Shown: one piece after another, positions 45,728 to 55,604 of the stretch | Position numbering within the stretch: position 1 is the first letter of the stretch | Layout of the letters: each line of letters begins with the position of its first letter | Assembly: GCA_958510875.1 (NCBI GenBank) | Contig: OY294070.1 | Coordinates: 17,785,631 to 17,849,630, forward strand | Direction of reading: 5' to 3' | From: Endomychus coccineus | Taxonomy: Eukaryota > Arthropoda > Insecta > Coleoptera > Endomychidae | DNA: 64,000 bases | Translations under genes and position numbers: made by a program | Notes under the pieces: model-generated | The model's database searches: none | What the model was told of the DNA's origin: nothing | The model's input: only the letters and a program-made list of their open reading frames with translations

Positions 45728-47469
45728 TGTTATGATTTCATTTCATAAACAATACAAATTTAAAAATAATAACTTACCGAACTTTGAAAATCAGAAAAGA
45801 TAAATAAAAAGATATTTATATGGAATTAAAAACAATAGTAAAAGCTAAATAATAGTTAGGATATTAAAATTAACAATGTAAAACATAATAAACAACAATG
45901 TAATAGAATAAGAAGTGTTAAACAAGAACTTCAGTGAAAGTGAAGAAACGTACTGTGTAACGAAGGCAGAAATCATAATTAAAATGATTACAAAACTATC
46001 ATGAGATAGCACAAAACATTGAAGAATGTTATAGATATAAGTTAGAGTTAGTAAATTTGAGTTATGTAATGTTAAAAGAATGTTATTGATATAATATAGT
46101 ATGTATTAGATTTAAGAATAAGTAACTGTCAAGAAAATCATGAATATGGGAATAATCATATTAATAATAACCTAATCATAGGTTATCTTATACCAAAGTG
46201 TGTGGAAAAATGTAGGCAATATTAATTTAAAAAGAAGGAATCACTATCAATTAAAATAAGTTGAAAATCTCCAATAATTCAAAAATTATAGAATACTAAA
46301 TTCTGATTGGTCGAGACGAATTCCTAGTGTCAGGCTGGTAACAATCAGAAGCTTCTGTCAGTTCACAACAATTAACTTGGCATTCTTGATATGAAAAGAA
46401 GGCACCTAATAGGTGGAAAATGACATCAAGTAGCGTCGGTTTTGAAGGCCTATAGAAGGATCTGAAACACAAGCCAAGTCAGTTTGCAAATAATATCTGA
46501 AGGGTCAAGAACTCTAGCAACTCAACAAATTTATAACCTAAGTTTATCAAAATAAACATCGGTGAACTCAAGTGTTCCAAACTTCGATAAGCTCCAAGTA
46601 CCCGAAGTCAGTAAATAATTATTAAAAGTCAAGAAATGTTCCAAGTCTCCAAACAAAGTAAAAGGTTGTAATAGCCTCCAATTTATAAGAAGTATCGAAC
46701 GATTGCCATTCTTCGATATAATTCCAATAAAGCATCGAAAAGTCTTATATCTTCTCTAAAAGAATAAAACTAAGTATTTTCAACAGTTCCTGATTCTCAA
46801 GAAGAAGAAACCAAAATTAGTTACCTGTGATTATCGTGAAATAGCAGAGTATTGTGTTTAAGTGAATCAACGAAATTAAATAGAAGTAAATTGAACATTG
46901 CCAACATTATTAAACACACTTTTGGATATTAATTAAACGTAAGTTTGTTTATAATTTCTACATCATAGAATTATCTGTAAAGCAAAAGGAAGATTGTTGA
47001 TTATAACAGTATAAACAAATATTAGTTGAAAAAGTGATTTTTAGGTTATATCATAGATCTTGTAAAACATAAAATTTATTTACCCGAGATAAGAAAAGAG
47101 TCATAGAAATTAAATATTGTGAAATTCAAAGAGCATTGTGTTTAATTCCATATAAATAATTCCATAGATAAACTTCAAGTTCAAAAGTTCATAAACTAAA
47201 TCGAAACAAACATTAATCCAAATACAATCAATCAAATTAAAATAAAAGCTAGCCGGTAGAATTCAAAACATTGAAATATTCAAATCAATATTCAAATTAA
47301 TTCAAATCATAAAAGAGAATATAAACTAATAAAGGAATTTTTATTTAATAATTGTCACCACAACGTGGGGCAATATAAACTCATAAAAGAGTTTATTTAA
47401 TAAAATATTTTTATATCAATTGTCACCAACGTGGGGCAATATAATCTAATAAAAGAGATTTTCTTAACA
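45728..47469 (+). mobile_element. Solo LTR of family B, copy 2 (1742 bp)
   Basis: It begins TGTTATGATTTC and ends TTTCTTAACA, inverted TGTTA/TAACA termini, with the exact duplication GTAT on both sides (45724-45727, 47470-47473). Most of it matches 13516-15057 in inverted orientation. Near its right end the word CAACGTGGGGC occurs twice (47361 and 47427), each after TTGTCACC. This resembles the 3' part of the tRNA-Lys primer-binding site at 48239. It interrupts the LINE between motif B and motif C. Confidence 0.85.
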
Positions 47470-47620
47470 GTATATTAAAAAGTACAGGTCCAAGTATGTA
47501 GTCTTGAGGAACCCCTAAGGTAACCGGCAACATAGACATAGATAGTTTTGAGTTCTGCATTCATGTTTTGAAAATACCCAGTTTTGCAACTTAGAATTGC
47601 AAAGTTTCTCATTGTCATAT

Positions 47621-48238
47621 TTCATGAATCTGTTGAGATGCAGGTACAATCTGAACGTTGTTTCCATCGAATCCTGTAGCTTACTTCTCGCAACAAAACA
47701 CGCTCTCTCGATATATCGGTCAATGTTTGTACACACGAGGCTATTATTTCGAATGAATGGACCTAATTAAAAGGTAATTAACTTCCCATTATAAGATGTG
47801 TAAGTAATGATGACATAAAACTCAACAAACGCCTCAAGGTAACCTTTTCGGAGAACGTGTTAGATGAAAGATTTCAATCGACTTTGATTAAACTCTTTTT
47901 CTAAGCCGAGTACTAATTATTGTTGTAACGGGAGATTTTTTTCATCAAATCGGACAAGTTTTGATGAACGTTCATCACAGGATACCGATACAGGTTGGTT
48001 ATTGTCTTCAAGAAATAACGAATAGAAGTACCGTGTTCGGATCATTTTTGTCTCGTTATAGATGAACGTAAATTCTAATGTTAATTACATTTCAATCAAT
48101 ATGAAAATGTAAGATCTAACATTCAAATTAATATAGTTCGGATATGTTTAAAGATCATAAATAAAAATCATTCATCATTATCCATTAAAAATACTGTTAA
48201 AGTAAGAGTTGACTAAATTATAAGACAATTGTAATAAT
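47621..48238. other. No clear gene; probably LTR DNA upstream of a primer-binding site
   Basis: AT-rich. The last 150 bp (tcaaattaatatag, gactaaattataagac) are similar in composition to LTR-B and end 11 bp after GACA at the primer-binding site, so this may be the 3' part of an LTR. No terminal repeat could be fixed. Confidence 0.4.
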
Positions 48239-48256
48239 TGGCGCCCAACGTGGGGC
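48239..48256 (+). promoter_or_regulatory. Retrotransposon primer-binding site, tRNA-Lys type
   Basis: TGGCGCCCAACGTGGGGC is the exact reverse complement of the 3' end of animal tRNA-Lys(CUU) including its CCA (recalled sequence ...GCCCCACGUUGGGCG-CCA). It would prime minus-strand DNA synthesis of an LTR retrotransposon and precedes a gag-like start by about 100 bp. Confidence 0.85.
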
Positions 48257-48352
48257 CCATTCTGAAAAGGTGCATTCAGAGGGAACCGCGTGATAAATAA
48301 AAGAGATAAGTAAAAAATTTGAAGAACTAGATTAATTAATAAGGGAAATAAA

Positions 48353-48660
48353 ATGGAAGGTGATAAACAGGTTACTCCAGAATTGTTAGGATTTGATAAT
48401 GGTGAAATGGTAAGTGTAGAGAAAATGCCAGTAGTGAATGATAATCAAACAAAAATAATGAAATTACTTGAAAGTTTAAATATGAAAGTTAATGAGATTA
48501 AATAAAGTACGAATGATATAAGAGATGAAATTAAAGTAGTGAATGATAAATTTGATGAAAGAAGTGAGGAAATAATGAAAGTAATTGAGACAGAAAAAAA
48601 GAAAACATGTTGAGGAACGAAATACTATCTGTAATAAGTAAGGTAAATAAGGCATTATCC
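48353..48660 (+). pseudogene. LTR retrotransposon gag N-terminus, truncated
   Basis: ATG at 48353 opens MEGDKQVTPELLGFDNGEMV, then LESLNMKVNEIK, a stop at 48503-48505, and continues in frame NDIRDEIKVVNDKFDERSEE to a second stop at 48611. The glutamate/lysine-rich, heptad-like pattern is what is seen at the start of many Ty3/Gypsy-type gag proteins, where it forms a coiled coil. After about 48660 the sequence passes straight into a LINE 3' end, so the rest of gag and all of pol are missing. Naming the superfamily is an inference from the primer-binding site and leader layout. Confidence 0.65.
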
Positions 48661-49010
48661 TCAGCTTTTTTTATATAATTTGACTACACGAGAGGGAAAC
48701 CTATAATGTTTGAAACACATCGTGTGAGCCAGCAATGGAAAGTAGGGAGAGAAGATAGGCATTAATATTTCTCTTGAAGGTTTGGAGGTTATAGGCATAG
48801 GGAAAGACCTCACTAGGTAAAGAGCTCCACAACTTCGCTGTTGTTAAGTGTACCATCATCTACAAATCTGTGGACGGGACAAGTGGTCACAGCAGATCGT
48901 TTATATGGAGCAGAAACAAAGTTGGTACTATGACGTATCCCTGGGGAACACCAACGTCATCAACAAAAGGCTTGGAGTAGAGACGTAGCTTTCAATATTA
49001 CCATTTAGTC
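48661..49010 (-). pseudogene. LINE 3' end with internal deletion
   Basis: Minus strand: VDDVGVPQGYVIVPTLFLLH then INDLL (motif B, 49000-48930), VDDG for YADD, then directly AKLWSSLPSEVFPYAYNLQT (48830-48775) and FKRNINAYLLSLLSIAGSHD, and the 3' end whose plus strand is tacacgagagggaaacc. The jump from motif C to the C-terminal end shows that several hundred base pairs were lost. The family is the one with fragments at 16303, 35525 and 54880. Confidence 0.75.
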
Positions 49011-49690
49011 TAAATGTGATAAATATTAGAATTCAACAGGGTTTCACTTGCTTCTTGTGGAAAATTATGTTCCACCTGTTCCTTCAGTATCCTAGTTTAA
49101 TTGGAAAGTGTTTTCACCTACCACTCTAAAGACATTTTCTAATTTATACCAAAACTTTATTATCACCTACATATTGTGTACTTCCAATTTTTATCCTCTA
49201 CATTTTATAATGTATTCTCAATTTTTTTATACCTACTTTAAATTCTACATTTTATTACGAATTCACTTATAGTTCCGTAGAAATGTCATTATTTCGCCGA
49301 CAGATATCACGACCCTGAAACCCTGAATCATTACAGACAGTCTTCTAAAATAGTTCGGTTAGACCTCGACCTTTTGTTTGCAAAAATGTATGAAAGAGGT
49401 GCGCTCTTTCAATGCTCGCTATGGTGTAAGACGGATGGTTTGATCGTAAAATAAGGATGGTGACCCTGGCATATTGGTTGCATAACAGTGCAAAAGAGAG
49501 AAAGATCGAGACATTCAACATTTAAATCTGATATAACAACAATAACCCGTAAATGAGAATTGAACTAGCAAAAGAATTTAGCAGCCGAATTACAACAAGA
49601 ATATGTTCTTACAATGTATTACAATCAACATCGAGAACAATTCTAAATTCTATAAATACGAGATAATAGTTTTAAAAAATACACTTGTAA
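49011..49690. other. No gene seen
   Basis: AT-rich spacer between a LINE end and a PLE 3' region. No coding or repeat signal that I can support. Confidence 0.4.
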
Positions 49691-50640
49691 TAAATGTGTA
49701 AATGTTTACCACACTATGGTTTATTCCTTGAATTTTAAAATTAAGATTAAGAAGGAGGGGATGAGTAAGGTACGTGTACAGAGTGGTCCAAATTGGACAC
49801 TTTTGATAGGAAACACCAATTTCTAGAGAAGATAGAGAAAAACTAGCCTACATGTTACGAGGTCAATTTTTGAGAGAAAATGAATGCCGAAAACCGCACT
49901 CTGATATCTTGACTTGTTCAAAAGATACAAGGTGTTGTGCATTTCTGTCTGTCCTATATAGAATTTATCACAATCTTCACACTCTACCTTGTATACTCCT
50001 GATTCTTGATCTTTTATATAAGATTCAATATATTTGCCTACCGTATTATTTGTTCTAAAAGATGTGGTAACATTGTGTTTGTTAAGTAAATTGCATAAAT
50101 TATCAGAAAGTTTACCTGCATACATTATTTTCTTAACCGTACTAAGTTAAACTAACTTCATTGCACAATTTTTTCCATATTAGTTGCTATCTGTTTTATA
50201 ATTGAAAATTCCTTATGATAATTTAATTCTGACAAAGGGATAGTAACAAGCCTTGCTTTGAAGAGCAGCCAGTTTATGTTGTATGGGGTGGTTTAAATTT
50301 TTGTGGATAATAATGTTCTATGTGAAAGCTTATGATATATTGAAATGGAATGTTTACTATTTAATTCAGTTACAGTGACGTCCAAAAAAAAGTTAATAGT
50401 CTGATTGACTTCTACTTCAACCGTGACTTTAATTTTGGGGTGTAGATTATTTAAATGTTGAATGAAAGAATCTAATTGTCTTTGTGTTCCATTAAAGCAT
50501 TCTAATATATCGTCAACATACCGATGCCTTTTTATAATAGGGTGTTTGTGGATTTCCAATTCTAATTCATTTCGATTTTTCGGTTTTAAATTTTTTTCTT
50601 TGACAAATAAAACTTCATGGAGTTCAAACTTTGGCAAAAG
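49691..50640 (-). pseudogene. Penelope-like element RT and GIY-YIG endonuclease (PLE copy 6)
   Basis: Minus strand frame 50637-50293 reads MPKFELHEVLFVKEKNLKPK, RHRYVDDILECFNGTQRQLD (RT catalytic YVDD), NLHPKIKVTVEVEVNQTINF, FLDVTVTELNSKHSISIYHK. After a break, frame 50125-49823 reads MYAGKLSDNLCNLLNKHNVT, VGKYIESYIKDQESGVYKVE and CEDCDKFYIGQTE, a clear GIY-YIG motif (GVYK...YIGQT) with the PLE C-x-x-C pair. The endonuclease then goes out of frame. The 3' flank at 49715-49775 equals that of PLE copy 3. The catalytic residues of both domains are preserved although the reading frame between and after them is not. Confidence 0.88.
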
Positions 50641-52320
50641 ATACCTCTATTCATTGGACAAAGGCAGTAATCTTTTCGGAGGAAAATATTTGGGGGTTGT
50701 TGTTAAATTTAATTTAAGAAACAAAAAAAACAAATTTTTAACTGCGATTCCTCTTGAAACTACACCTCCTACAGAGTTCTGTTCTGGTTCACCTTCTCGC
50801 TGTTGCGTCTACTTTCGATAAGTGGTAAAAAAAGGTATACTGCAATGGAAAAAATGGCGGGAAAATTGAAAAAACCAAAAAATTGCTTTTTTCGTGGTAA
50901 TTTGCATATTTATCATTGAATAATTGTTGTTAATTAATAAAATCATTTTAATTTTTTTATGTTTATGGAAACTATAATATTATTCCTTTAATTATTGTAT
51001 AGATCGAGTTTTGATATGATGTCATGCATGTCTAAGACAGCAAATTATATCTGCTATATTCGTATATTCTTAATGCAGAATACGAATATGAGACATTTAA
51101 GGAGCTGTTTTCGAAGCTAAAGACAGCATGCGAACGCAACCAGAGGTCTTCTAAGCCAATGAGAGGTCGAGACGGCATATACTACAGTCGTACCAACTTA
51201 TATTTAAATTGTTTTAATTTAGCAAATTGTTCAAATGCTGAACTTCCACAAATTTCCATACACTAAAGTGACTCGGAAGAAATGGAAACAGATCAATGTA
51301 CTATAACTGAAACAGTACTCAATGAAACTTTCGAAAACACTGGAGAATCGTTGAGTTTTGTTGAATTGGACGAAGAAGTACAACGCGCTGCGAAGAAAGC
51401 AATAATTTTTTCAATTTAGTTTTTTGAGCATGTTCAAAATAATATTAAATATTTTTCACCGCATTTATGAATTTCATGTTGTTAGTATTTACTACCTAAA
51501 AACAGGAGAGATCTGCTTCAATTTATCCACGATGTATTAGTTTTTATAGAATTATTTCTTTATATAAATACTTGCAATATAGACTTGTTCAGTGCAACAT
51601 TTATAATTGAAAACCACTCTACAAAACCCGTATATATCATTGTAGATCTACTACATTACCTATTGTATGATTATATTTTGTTTAGTAAACTAATTGCTTT
51701 CGAGTGAAAAAATAGAATTGTTCTTAAATGCATATTGAGAATGTGCATTTCTTATGTTTTGTTTGATAGTAACAATCCCATGTACGACGATCGTAGAAGT
51801 AATATATTCGTATCCTGCGATTACGAAGTACAAATACACCAGATATAATTTTCTGTCTTAGACATGCATGACATCATATCAAAACTCGATCTATACAATA
51901 ATTAAAGAAATAGTATTATAGTTTCTATAAACATAAAAAAATTAAAATGATTTTATCAATTAATATCAATTATTCAACGATAAATATGCAAATTATCACG
52001 AAAACAGCAATTTTTTTCGGTTTTTTCAATGTTCCCACCATTTTTATCATTGCAGTATACCTTTTTGACCATTTATCGAAAGTAAACGTAACAAAGAGTA
52101 AGCGAGCCAAAACAGAACTCAGTAGGATGCGTTGTTTTAATAGGAATCGCAGTTAACATTTGTTTTTTTTTGTTTTGAATTAAATTTAACAAGAACCTTC
52201 ACATATTATCCTCCGGAAAAATTACTGCCTTTTTGCCATAAATAGAGGTATCTTTTGCCAAGGTTTGAGCTTCATAAAGTTTTATTTGTCAAAGAAAAAA
52301 ATTAAAAACCAAAAAATTGG
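50565..52320. repeat. Large inverted repeat, ~530-bp arms, ~700-bp spacer
   Basis: The left arm (about 50565-51095) and right arm (about 51795-52320) are reverse complements with some divergence: tttgacaaataaaacttc against agttttatttgtcaaag, tatactgcaatgg against cattgcagtata, gtcatgcatgtctaagacag against ctgtcttagacatgcatgac. The outer part of each arm is the PLE region just upstream of the YVDD block, so PLE sequence itself is mirrored. The spacer holds two short open stretches (see 51030-51419). No target duplication was identified. Confidence 0.85.
51030..51419 (+). pseudogene. Unrecognised coding-like stretch in the inverted-repeat spacer
   Basis: One plus-strand frame reads EYETFKELFSKLKTACERNQ, RSSKPMRGRDGIYYSRTNLY, a stop at 51264, then METDQCTITETVLNETFENT and GESLSFVELDEEVQRAAKKA to a stop at 51417. 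It has the balanced, charged composition of a real protein and not of AT-rich noise, but no domain I recognise. There is no ATG at its beginning. It could be the end of a captured host gene or an unknown transposon protein. Confidence 0.3.
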
Positions 52321-53886
52321 TTTTTCGCATTTTATTCGAAAAATTCAGAGGTCAGGGTAAAAATGGTGGGTTCAAAAGTTTTTATTCTCTACAACTTTTA
52401 TATTTAACTTTTTTTGATGGAATGCACGGTTCAGTCAGAAATCACGAATCCTGTTCTACAATATCCCGCTGTCAGATTGCTGTAACGAATTATTTTTTTT
52501 ATTTTCAATATTTTCTCCTATTAGTACTGGGCTATAACTGCAAGACTGAAATTATAAGCATAAATAAAATAACTAATAATATTTTGATTTTTACTAATTT
52601 AATACCTTAAATCCGAGTAGTTTCGCTTACACATTTAGTGCAGTCAATATGGTATAAAAATAGGTCGATTAAATCGATTTTTTGAATATGAACCGATCCG
52701 GCTGAAACAGGAATCATTCGACGGGGAAAAATGTGTAGACAAAAGGACCCCAAATTATTTTTGTCGCTAATTTTTTTTTCACCCCAATACCCTTAAAAAT
52801 TGAGAAAATAATTGCAAAAAACCGTCGAAAAGGCCATGAAAATGTCTACTCGGGGGTTTTCAGGGTCGCTGATCACGATCCCGACGTTAAATTGACCAAA
52901 ATCCTCACCCCCTCTCCTCTAATTAACCTTTTCATCCAATTCTGGCGCAATTTTTTTCGGTTTTTTCAATGTTCCCACCATTTTTATCATTGCAGTATAC
53001 CTTTTTGACCATTTATCGAAAGTAAACGTAACAAAGAGTAAGCGAGCCAAAACAGAACTCAGTAGGATGCGTTGTTTTAATAGGAATCGCAGTTAACATT
53101 TGTTTTTTTTTGTTTTGAATTAAATTTAACAAGAACCTTCACATATTATCCTCCGGAAAAATTACTGCCTTTTTGCCATAAATAGAGGTATCTTTTGCCA
53201 AGGTTTGAGCTTCATAAAGTTTTATTTGTCAAAGAAAAAAATTAAAAACCAAAAAATTGGTTTTTCGCATTTTATTCGAAAAATTCAGAGGTCAGGGTAA
53301 AAATGGTGGGTTCAAAAGTTTTTATTCTCTACAACTTTTATATTTAACTTTTTTTGATGGAATGCACGGTTCAGTCAGAAATCACGAATCCTGTTCTACA
53401 ATATCCCGCTGTCAGATTGCTGTAACGAATTATTTTTTTTATTTTCAATATTTTCTCCTATTAGTACTGGGCTATAACTGCAAGACTGAAATTATAAGCA
53501 TAAATAAAATAACTAATAATATTTTGATTTTTACTAATTTAATACCTTAAATCCGAGTAGTTTCGCTTACACATTTAGTGCAGTCAATATGGTATAAAAA
53601 TAGGTCGATTAAATCGATTTTTTGAATATGAACCGATCCGGCTGAAACAGGAATCATTCGACGGGGAAAAATGTGTAGACAAAAGGACCCCAAATTATTT
53701 TTGTCGCTAATTTTTTTTTCACCCCAATACCCTTAAAAATTGAGAAAATAATTGCAAAAAACCGTCGAAAAGGCCATGAAAATGTCTACTCGGGGGTTTT
53801 CAGGGTCGCTGATCACGATCCCGACGTTAAATTGACCAAAATCCTCACCCCCTCTCCTCTAATTAACCTTTTCATCCAATTCTGGC
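52007..53886. repeat. Apparently exact 940-bp tandem duplication
   Basis: 52007-52946 and 52947-53886 look identical base for base by eye, including long T and A runs and a 97-codon frame (52317-52610, 53257-53550). Each unit starts GCAATTTTTTTCGG and ends AATTCTGGC. The unit starts inside the right arm of the inverted repeat, so it includes mirrored PLE sequence. It is either a very recent duplication or an assembly error. The 97-codon frame has no recognisable domain and I do not call it a gene. Confidence 0.9.
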
Positions 53887-54212
53887 GTATTATTCAAAAA
53901 AATGCTGAATGAACATCTTGGGGGGTTAATTAAAGGAGGGGGGGTGAGGATTTTGGTCAATCTAACATCGGGATCGTGATCAGCGACCCTGAAAACCCCC
54001 CGAGTAGACATTTTCAGGCCTTTTCGGCGGTTTTTTGCAATTATTTTCTCAATTTTTAAGGGTATTGGGGTGAAAAAAAAATTAGCGACAAAAATAATTT
54101 GGGGTCCTTTTGTCTGCATATCTTTCCCGTCGAATGAATCCTGTTTCAGTCTAATCGGTTCATATTCAAAAAATCGATTTAAAAAATACCGTATTGACTG
54201 CACTAATTGGGT
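53576..54212. repeat. Second inverted repeat with ~290-bp arms and ~50-bp loop
   Basis: The left arm (53576-53870) and right arm (53921-54212) mirror each other: tagtgcagtcaatatgg against gtattgactgcacta, tcgattttttgaatatgaac against gttcatattcaaaaaatcga, aaaggaccccaaattatt against aataatttggggtccttt. The left arm is the end of tandem unit 2; unit 1 (52636-52930) holds a further copy without its mirror. No ORF is supported; the 53859-54203 minus frame is the arm read through. Confidence 0.85.
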
Positions 54213-54875
54213 TCTTGAAACAGATATTACAAAAATGAGTAGGTATCTTTTAATGCATGCGTGAGGAACTTACAATATTACCGAAATTAAGTCGCATTTA
54301 ATGTGTTAAATTAGAGGAAATCGAATCATTTTATTCAATACGATTAATTATCACAAAGTGACCGTTGCCACTACCTAATTTTTTATTATCTATACTTTGT
54401 TTTGTTGAGTATCGTTTACCTTGTCATCAGTAAAAGCCGTTATGTAATTCTATAGTAGAAATCCTCTGATTTGAAGAATGTCCCCTCCACTCCAATTGTT
54501 CACCGTTAATACATAGTAAGCAAAATATTTAAAATTATTCCACAATGCTGTAAATTGTAGAACAAGCAATGGTGAATATTTTTTAATATAATATAGAATG
54601 AAGGTTAATATAAATAGAACCTACATGGGAATAAATTATCACTACACGTTTAAATACATGAATACCGATAGTTGCGAAGGATTATTCGAAAAAATTATTA
54701 ACCTTATAGAAGGCATTTTCCAACAGGTGTTGTTTAATAACCGTATTAAAATTAGTATTCACGTTCCCAACATATGTTGACGTATAACACACGGAAATAT
54801 GACTAGGTGATTCGAATGGGTAAGGTGTTTTAATTTACGTATTCCCTATACGTGAATAAAGTTTTTTTCAATACT
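54213..54875. other. No gene seen
   Basis: AT-rich DNA; frame 54598-54780 plus has no recognisable domain. Confidence 0.45.
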
Positions 54876-55265
54876 ATGACTACACGAGAGGGAAACCTAT
54901 AATATAATCTGGAATCTCTCGTGGTTGAACAACAGACATGAACACCGACCATGAAAATATCTATAGAAAAGGGAGAGATCGTCTACCTTTCTACAATATT
55001 CTAGAGATGTCAATGAACTCGTAAGTGTGACATCAATCATACGAATAGCTCTCTTCTGGATACAATCCAAGAGCATCAGCGTATGTTTGGGAACTCCAGA
55101 CGCGTGAACAGTTCTCCAGGACAGGTTGGATCTGTGCTTTATAGATTATGAAGAGCTGCTGGGATGTAAAGTAGCTCTTAGCATGGAATAGAAAATCAAG
55201 TTTTTGTGAAGCAGTTTTCGCAATGGACCACACGTGACCGTCCCAAGGAGGTGCCGTTGGTGGTG
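54876..55265 (-). pseudogene. LINE C-terminal fragment and 3' end
   Basis: Minus strand frame 55233-55033: MWSIAKTASQKLDFLFHAKS, YFTSQQLFIIYKAQIQPVLE, then NCSRVWSSQTYADALGLYPE. This is the post-RT segment of CR1/Jockey-like LINEs (relatives read KLGFLFRARKYFTSEQLLTLYKAQIRPxLEYxSHVW). A 3' end with plus-strand tacacgagagggaaacc at 54884 is shared with 48685. A fragment of the same region (agctctcttctggata-type words) is at 59290-59400. Confidence 0.75.
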
Positions 55266-55604
55266 ATGGAAGACCTCATAGGAACACTTATACCTGACAT
55301 CATCATATTAAGTTTTAGAGATGATCAATTGAACTACCCGTCTAAATGTATCTCAAAAAAGTTAATCAGACTGAACTAAATCCTTGAAAAAAGATATTGA
55401 CGTACTTTTTTTGACAAACAACTTTTATTCTGACATTTCTTACAATTCACATTTTCTACCCAATTAAATGAAAAGCTATCTTATAAAACGTTAGTACAAT
55501 GTAGAAATGATGTTAGCAAACATGAAATTACACAACATTAGGAATTGTGGGATTCGACTTCCTGGACAAGACACAAACTTGAGTTTTGGTTGCATTAAAC
55601 TCTA
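55266..55604. other. No gene seen
   Basis: Spacer between a LINE fragment and DD41D element 2. It ends with the TA at 55603-55604 that is duplicated at 56959-56960. Confidence 0.45.

Larger units (their letters stand above)
41645..47620 (-). pseudogene. LINE split by three insertions
   Basis: Minus strand pieces in order: VTLGVPQDYILGPVLFNI (47525-47474, RT motif B), [LTR-B], NDLSLQVHEGKVILYADDTT (45720-45660, motif C with YADD intact), HSKISYGILVWGHSANMSHV (45335-45275), KIQRKAIRIIKNLLYRQDCN, HAFKDL, [LTR-A], KVMSLP (43908-43891), YWGPTFFNKLPLLIRELPLN (43815-43755), [palindromic MITE], then YTFKEFLDFQF (41690-41655). The order is that of one LINE RT C-terminal half. Removing LTR-A and one AGGT copy gives FKDLKVMSLP in a single frame. 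Small indels also exist in the LINE pieces. Sequence upstream of motif B is not recognisable beyond about 47600. Confidence 0.85.

Noticed and set aside
52317..53550. Two identical 97-codon ORFs as a duplicated gene
   Set aside because: They have no domain pattern and their identity is explained by the 940-bp tandem duplication.
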